Positions 44,077 through 47,952 of a DNA stretch of 47,952 bases are shown here, piece by piece (the first letter of the stretch is position 1; every line of letters begins with the position of its first letter). Source of the stretch: DATIYF01 sp035517775 (GTDB lineage: Bacteria; Acidobacteriota; Terriglobia; Terriglobales; Acidobacteriaceae); the NCBI GenBank assembly GCA_035517775.1, contig DATIYF010000043.1:1-47952 (forward strand), given 5' to 3'. Below the pieces are notes generated by a model. It made no database searches and was not told the DNA's origin. It saw only the letters and a program-made list of their open reading frames with translations. A program made the translations under genes and the position numbers.

Positions 44077-47000
44077 ATGGCTGCACCCCGTCGTGCCTCT
44101 CTTTGCTTGGGACTTCTATGGTTTTGCGTCGGCGCCGTGGCAAGCTTCGCTCAGTTCAGCGGAAACATTCAGGGTGTGGTGGAAGACCCCAGCGGGGCCG
44201 CGATTCCCAAGGCCACGCTCACACTGACCAACAACGCAACCCAGGTTTCTTCCACTACCAGCAGCGACGCCTCGGGAGACTATCGTTTCCTCAGCCTCGC
44301 CCCCGGTTCCTACAGGATCAAGGCGGAAGCCTCAGGCTTCGCCACGAGCGAGGTTTCCGTCACCCTGCTGACCGAACAGAACCTGAGCGTGCCCATCACC
44401 TTAAAGATCGGGGCCGTAACCGAGGCGGTCACCGTGACCACGGAAGCTCCGGTGGTGGACACCACCGACAGCCGCAATCAGTTGACCTTGCAGAATTCGG
44501 GAGTGGCCCAGCTGCCCGTCGCCGGCCGCAACCTGGTGACTCTAACCACGCTGGCGCCTGGTGTTTCGGGATTGGGAACCATGGGCGGCGGCCAGCCCGG
44601 CAGGGCGGGTACTCCCGGATCGGGCGTGGACAACTACTCCACCGAAACCCAGGTGGACGCCAGCGCCAATGGCCAGGGCCAGATGTCGAATATGTACGTG
44701 GTTGATGGCCTGGATATCACCAGCGGTATCCGCCAGGGCGTACTGAATTTGACCCCGAACCCGGAGTCCATTCAGGAAACCAGCATTCAGGTCAATACCT
44801 ATTCCTCCGAGTACAGCCGGGCCACCGGCGTGCAGGAGGTGATGACGACCAAGTCGGGGACGGACCAGTTTCACGGCGAGGCGGCGGACTGGTTCTATTA
44901 CCAGAATATGTTCGCCAGGACCCATTTCTCCGGCCCGTCGTATCTGCCGTTCCACGGGAACAATATGTCGTTTTCCGTGGGTGGCCCCATCATTCCCCAT
45001 CACCAGTTCTTCTTCTACTTTGCGGTCGAGCCTTTGCGCTCATCGCTGGCCACGAATTCTTCGATTACGTTTGCCGCGCCCGAGTTCATCAACTTTGCGC
45101 AAACCAATTTTCCTGATTCGATCGGCACCGGCGTGCTGACCAACTATCAGCCCACCGATGTGAGCGGAGTTGCCGTTGCCAACAACGGAACTGCCGCCGG
45201 GGTCTTCGGCACGGGGCCCTCGGGCTGCAATACCGCCGCCACTTCCTTCATTCCCTGCGATCTGCCCATGATTGACAGCGGCAACTTCAGTGCCCCGCAG
45301 GTTCGCAACGGCACGCAGTACTTTGTGCGGGTGGACAAGTACTTCAAAAACGACCGTATTTACGGCAGCTTCTATCGCACGCTTCTCACTTACGGCGCGG
45401 CCTCCGCCATTCCGGCGTTTTCGGCCCTCAATAACAACTGGCAGCGCGCCTTCCAGGTGAATTACACGCACACGTTCTCTCCCACCACGCTGAACGAAGC
45501 CATCTTCGCCGCCAACCGCGTGGAAGGCGTTCTGGGCAGCGGCGCCAAGGACTACAGCATTCCCTCCATCACCGTCAACGGCATCAACACGGAAGGCGGG
45601 CAGGCTTACGGCGTCGGTTTTGCGCAGGGCGACTTCATTCAGCACAACTACCACTGGCGCGACGTACTCACCCACGTGCGCGGCGCGCACGCCTTCAAGT
45701 TCGGCTATGAGGGATGGTACGGAGATGATGTTGAGCCCTTTCAGGGCCCATGGTCGCAGCCAACCTTCAACTTCAACAATTTGCTCGACTTGGCGAATGA
45801 CAATCCCAGGGCCGAAAACCACGTGATGTACGACCCCATCACTGGACAGCCGGTACTGTGGTCGTGGGATGCAGCTTCCAGAACCTGGGGTCTGTTCGCT
45901 CAAGACACCTGGAAGGCGAGAAAAAATCTCACGCTAACCCTAGGCCTGCGCTGGGATGACAGCGGCAACCCCTGGTCCAAGAGCGCTACCACGGTCTTCG
46001 GCAACTTCTATCTGGGCCCCGGCCAGACCTTGAATGAGCAGGTCGCCAATGGCTTTGCCAAGGCCTCGCACAACGCCCTCAATCACTCGGTGACCGATCT
46101 GCTTAGTCCGCGAGTCGGTTTCGCCTGGGACATCACCGGCAGCGGAGACACGGTTGTGCGCGGCGGCTTCGGCATCTACAACAACTGGCTGACTCAGGCC
46201 AACGTGCAGGAGGAGTTTCGCGGCAGTCCGCCGGGACCGATTACCCCGAATTTCACCGTGGGCACCGCCACGCCGCCTCTGTTTGTGCTGGGCACGGGAG
46301 GAAAACCGCCATTCGGTTTCACCTATCCCGCTTTGGCCGGCTCCCCCATATGCCCCACTCTGGGGCCGGAGGGTTGCCTCAACTCGCAGGGTGGCATTGT
46401 CGGGGGCAACTTTGGCATCGGCGCCATCAACCCAAATCTCAAGTCGCCCAAGGCGAACATCTGGTCGCTTACTTTGGAACGTAAGCTGGGAAGGGATTAC
46501 GCCGTAGCGGTGGGCTATTCCGGCTCGCATGGCTACAACATGGTCGGTGGCGGCGACCAGGCCGGCATCGTCAGCTATGGGCAGGACATCAACGCCTTCG
46601 CCGGCGACCTGATCGTGAACAACAGCCTGGCGCCGACGCGGCTAAACCCCAGCTTTGGCTCTATTGGCTACACCGACAACAATCGCTACAGCAACTACGA
46701 AGGCGTATTCTTCGAATTCAAGGGGCATCTCTCGCGCCGAGGATTCTTCGACGCCTCTTATACCCGCTCGAGTTCAAAGGATGACGCCAGTGCCTACCCC
46801 ACCGAGGCAGATCCCAAGACCTACTACGGACCTTCTCCGTGGGATGTGCCCAACCGCTTCTCGCTCACTCTGAACTATCAGCTTCCCGGGCTGAGCGGCG
46901 GTCATGGCTTTGCCGGCAAGTTGACCGACGGCTGGGGCATCAGTGCAACCAGCATCTTCCAGAGCGGTTATCCCTTGATGGTTTGGAACGCCAATTCTTT

Positions 47001-47481
47001 CCAGCCTGTATGCGCAAATACCTCCGCGGGCGCTCCGCCCTGTCCTTCGGCCTCGAATCCCGCTGTGGGTTTTGCTCCGAACAGCGGCGATTACAACGCG
47101 GATGGAGACTCCGCTGGGGTAGCTGGTGTTGGCTTGGACTACCCCGACGTCAGCGCCTATCATCAGGGAACCTCAAAAGATGCGTTTCTCGCCGGAGCCT
47201 TCCCAGCCTCGGAGTTCTCGACTCCCAATTTCGGCACGGAGGGCAGCGAGAAGCCCAACCAATTCCGCTCCCCGAACTTTGCCGAGACCGACTTGAACTT
47301 CTACAAGGATACCCACATTACGGAGCGCGTAGTGTTCCAGCTGCGCTTCGAGTTCTTCAACATTTTCAATCGGGTGAATCTGACCTTCGTGGATCAGAAT
47401 TTGCTTGATGGCAACTTTGGCAAGGCCACGCAACAACAGTTGCCGCGCAACTGGCAGATCGGGGGCCGCCTGACGTTCTGA
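44077..47481 (+). CDS. Oar-like TonB-dependent outer-membrane receptor with carboxypeptidase-regulatory-like domain
   Basis: 1134 residues from ATG 44077, with AGGAGA 7 bases upstream. The signal peptide (LCLGLLWFCVGAVASFAQ) is followed by a CarboxypepD_reg-like domain (GNIQGVVEDPSGAAIPKATL). Next come a plug-type part (LTLQNSGVAQLPVAGRNLV) and a long barrel ending NWQIGGRLTF, an aromatic outer-membrane terminus. Same architecture as the receptor at 26218 but about 200 residues shorter and clearly diverged, so they probably recognise different ligands. Follows TPR and CRTAC1 genes. An intrinsic terminator lies 32 bases after the stop. Import or binding of glycopeptides or arabino-oligosaccharides is inferred from the window, not from the protein. 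Confidence 0.88.
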   Translation: MAAPRRASLCLGLLWFCVGAVASFAQFSGNIQGVVEDPSGAAIPKATLTLTNNATQVSSTTSSDASGDYRFLSLAPGSYRIKAEASGFATSEVSVTLLTEQNLSVPITLKIGAVTEAVTVTTEAPVVDTTDSRNQLTLQNSGVAQLPVAGRNLVTLTTLAPGVSGLGTMGGGQPGRAGTPGSGVDNYSTETQVDASANGQGQMSNMYVVDGLDITSGIRQGVLNLTPNPESIQETSIQVNTYSSEYSRATGVQEVMTTKSGTDQFHGEAADWFYYQNMFARTHFSGPSYLPFHGNNMSFSVGGPIIPHHQFFFYFAVEPLRSSLATNSSITFAAPEFINFAQTNFPDSIGTGVLTNYQPTDVSGVAVANNGTAAGVFGTGPSGCNTAATSFIPCDLPMIDSGNFSAPQVRNGTQYFVRVDKYFKNDRIYGSFYRTLLTYGAASAIPAFSALNNNWQRAFQVNYTHTFSPTTLNEAIFAANRVEGVLGSGAKDYSIPSITVNGINTEGGQAYGVGFAQGDFIQHNYHWRDVLTHVRGAHAFKFGYEGWYGDDVEPFQGPWSQPTFNFNNLLDLANDNPRAENHVMYDPITGQPVLWSWDAASRTWGLFAQDTWKARKNLTLTLGLRWDDSGNPWSKSATTVFGNFYLGPGQTLNEQVANGFAKASHNALNHSVTDLLSPRVGFAWDITGSGDTVVRGGFGIYNNWLTQANVQEEFRGSPPGPITPNFTVGTATPPLFVLGTGGKPPFGFTYPALAGSPICPTLGPEGCLNSQGGIVGGNFGIGAINPNLKSPKANIWSLTLERKLGRDYAVAVGYSGSHGYNMVGGGDQAGIVSYGQDINAFAGDLIVNNSLAPTRLNPSFGSIGYTDNNRYSNYEGVFFEFKGHLSRRGFFDASYTRSSSKDDASAYPTEADPKTYYGPSPWDVPNRFSLTLNYQLPGLSGGHGFAGKLTDGWGISATSIFQSGYPLMVWNANSFQPVCANTSAGAPPCPSASNPAVGFAPNSGDYNADGDSAGVAGVGLDYPDVSAYHQGTSKDAFLAGAFPASEFSTPNFGTEGSEKPNQFRSPNFAETDLNFYKDTHITERVVFQLRFEFFNIFNRVNLTFVDQNLLDGNFGKATQQQLPRNWQIGGRLTF

Positions 47482-47512
47482 GCCGTCCTGCCCACACGGT
47501 CCGGCTCAAGCA

Positions 47513-47548
47513 GCCTCGCCGCTCCAAACAGAGCGGCGGGGCTTTTTT
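47513..47548 (+). terminator. Intrinsic terminator after the TonB receptor gene
   Basis: A 12-bp GC-rich stem (GCCTCGCCGCTC paired with GAGCGGCGGGGC, one G-T pair), a 6-base loop and TTTTTT. It is the clearest terminator of the window and separates the receptor from the following TPR gene. Confidence 0.88.
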
Positions 47549-47623
47549 CACGCTGGGCGCGCCAACCTGCGGAAAGGCGATATAAGTAAAGGCGTGGTTG
47601 CTGCCAATATTCCGGCCTCGGCA

Positions 47624-47952
47624 ATGAGAAAGCTCCCACAGGCTGGAAAACTCGGTCCTGTTCTGGTGCCGCTCATCCTGCTGGCCCTTTGCGCGGCGCA
47701 GACTTCTGGAAATCATGCCGATGCAATCGCGGCCGCCCTGCAGAACCGGAAATTTGACCAGGCGCTGGAGCTTCTCCGTCCGGCGCTGCGAGCCTCGCCC
47801 CGGGACGCCCAGTTGTGGGCGATGCAGGGCGTCGCCTACGCTGGAGAGAACAATGCAAAAGCGGCTCTGGCCTCTTTTCACAAAGCTTTGCAGATTGCGC
47901 CCGATTATCTTCCTGCACTGCAGGGGGCGGCGCAGATCGAATATGCCGCGGC
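47624..47952 (+). CDS. Exported tetratricopeptide-repeat protein, truncated by the window edge
   Basis: The frame opens at ATG 47624 and is still open at the last base (109 residues seen). Signal peptide (VLVPLILLALCAAQ), then TPR units: KFDQALELLRPALRASPRDAQLWAMQGVAYAG and KAALASFHKALQIAPDYLPALQGAAQIEY. The second unit is nearly the same as in the protein at 40649 (SFQQALKIAPDYLPALEGAAQIEY), so these are paralogues. By analogy a CRTAC1-type gene is expected just beyond the window. No promoter with good -35 and -10 was found; TATAAG at 47581-47586 is a possible -10. Confidence 0.8.
   Translation, partial: MRKLPQAGKLGPVLVPLILLALCAAQTSGNHADAIAAALQNRKFDQALELLRPALRASPRDAQLWAMQGVAYAGENNAKAALASFHKALQIAPDYLPALQGAAQIEYAA

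Noticed and set aside
1..47952. Mobile elements, tRNA/rRNA genes, CRISPR arrays, defence systems
   Set aside because: No transposase, integrase, repeat-spacer arrangement or recognisable structural RNA gene was seen; the window looks like stable chromosome.

Overview
The window looks like soil or peat Acidobacteriota chromosome (probably Terriglobia-like, perhaps a metagenome contig). This is inferred from GC-rich sequence, many secreted glycosidases with twin-arginine signals, two very large Oar-like TonB-dependent receptors that begin with a carboxypeptidase-regulatory-like domain, and repeated pairs of TPR proteins and CRTAC1-type (FG-GAP plus ASPIC/UnbV) proteins. I see no rRNA, tRNA, insertion sequence, prophage or CRISPR array.

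Layout. 1-5528: tail of a sulfatase-modifying-factor-like protein, a DUF5996 protein, a GH51 alpha-L-arabinofuranosidase, and a GH27 alpha-galactosidase next to its LacI-type regulator, with a perfect 18-bp palindrome upstream. 5788-17868: a complete trans-4-hydroxy-L-proline (Hyp) catabolic system. The minus-strand operon encodes the beta and gamma subunits of D-Hyp dehydrogenase, pyrroline-4-hydroxy-2-carboxylate deaminase, alpha-ketoglutarate semialdehyde dehydrogenase and an aldo/keto reductase. The plus-strand genes are an APC permease and a GntR/FCD regulator, then 4-Hyp epimerase, the FAD/NAD plus BFD-type (alpha) subunit and a translationally coupled GH31 glycosidase. A GH127/GH146 beta-L-arabinofuranosidase (DUF1680) lies between these two plus-strand groups on the minus strand. 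20226-30231: TPR, CRTAC1, TPR, CRTAC1 and a TonB receptor. 30295-38441: a DUF5695-like large secreted protein, a second aldo/keto reductase, a DUF885 metallopeptidase-like protein and a divergent S9/DPP-IV peptidase. 38451-47952: a second GH127 enzyme, then TPR, CRTAC1, TonB receptor and a truncated TPR paralogue at the right edge.

How it may work together. Plant extensins and related hydroxyproline-rich glycoproteins carry short beta-L-arabinofuranosyl chains on Hyp, capped by alpha-L-arabinofuranose, and alpha-galactose on Ser. The window encodes enzymes for each bond type (GH51, two GH127-type, GH27), a prolyl-dipeptidyl-peptidase-like enzyme and a second peptidase, large outer-membrane receptors, an amino-acid permease, and every step from trans-4-Hyp to 2-oxoglutarate. 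I infer a dedicated hydroxyproline-rich glycoprotein utilisation locus. A 13-bp dyad, GGATA-N3-TATCC, occurs exactly in the promoter gaps of both Hyp operons and nearly exactly in the promoter gaps of the peptidases and of one TonB receptor. It is the best candidate for the operator of the GntR/FCD regulator and would join the genes into one regulon. These functional links are inference; the enzyme family calls rest on recognisable motifs.
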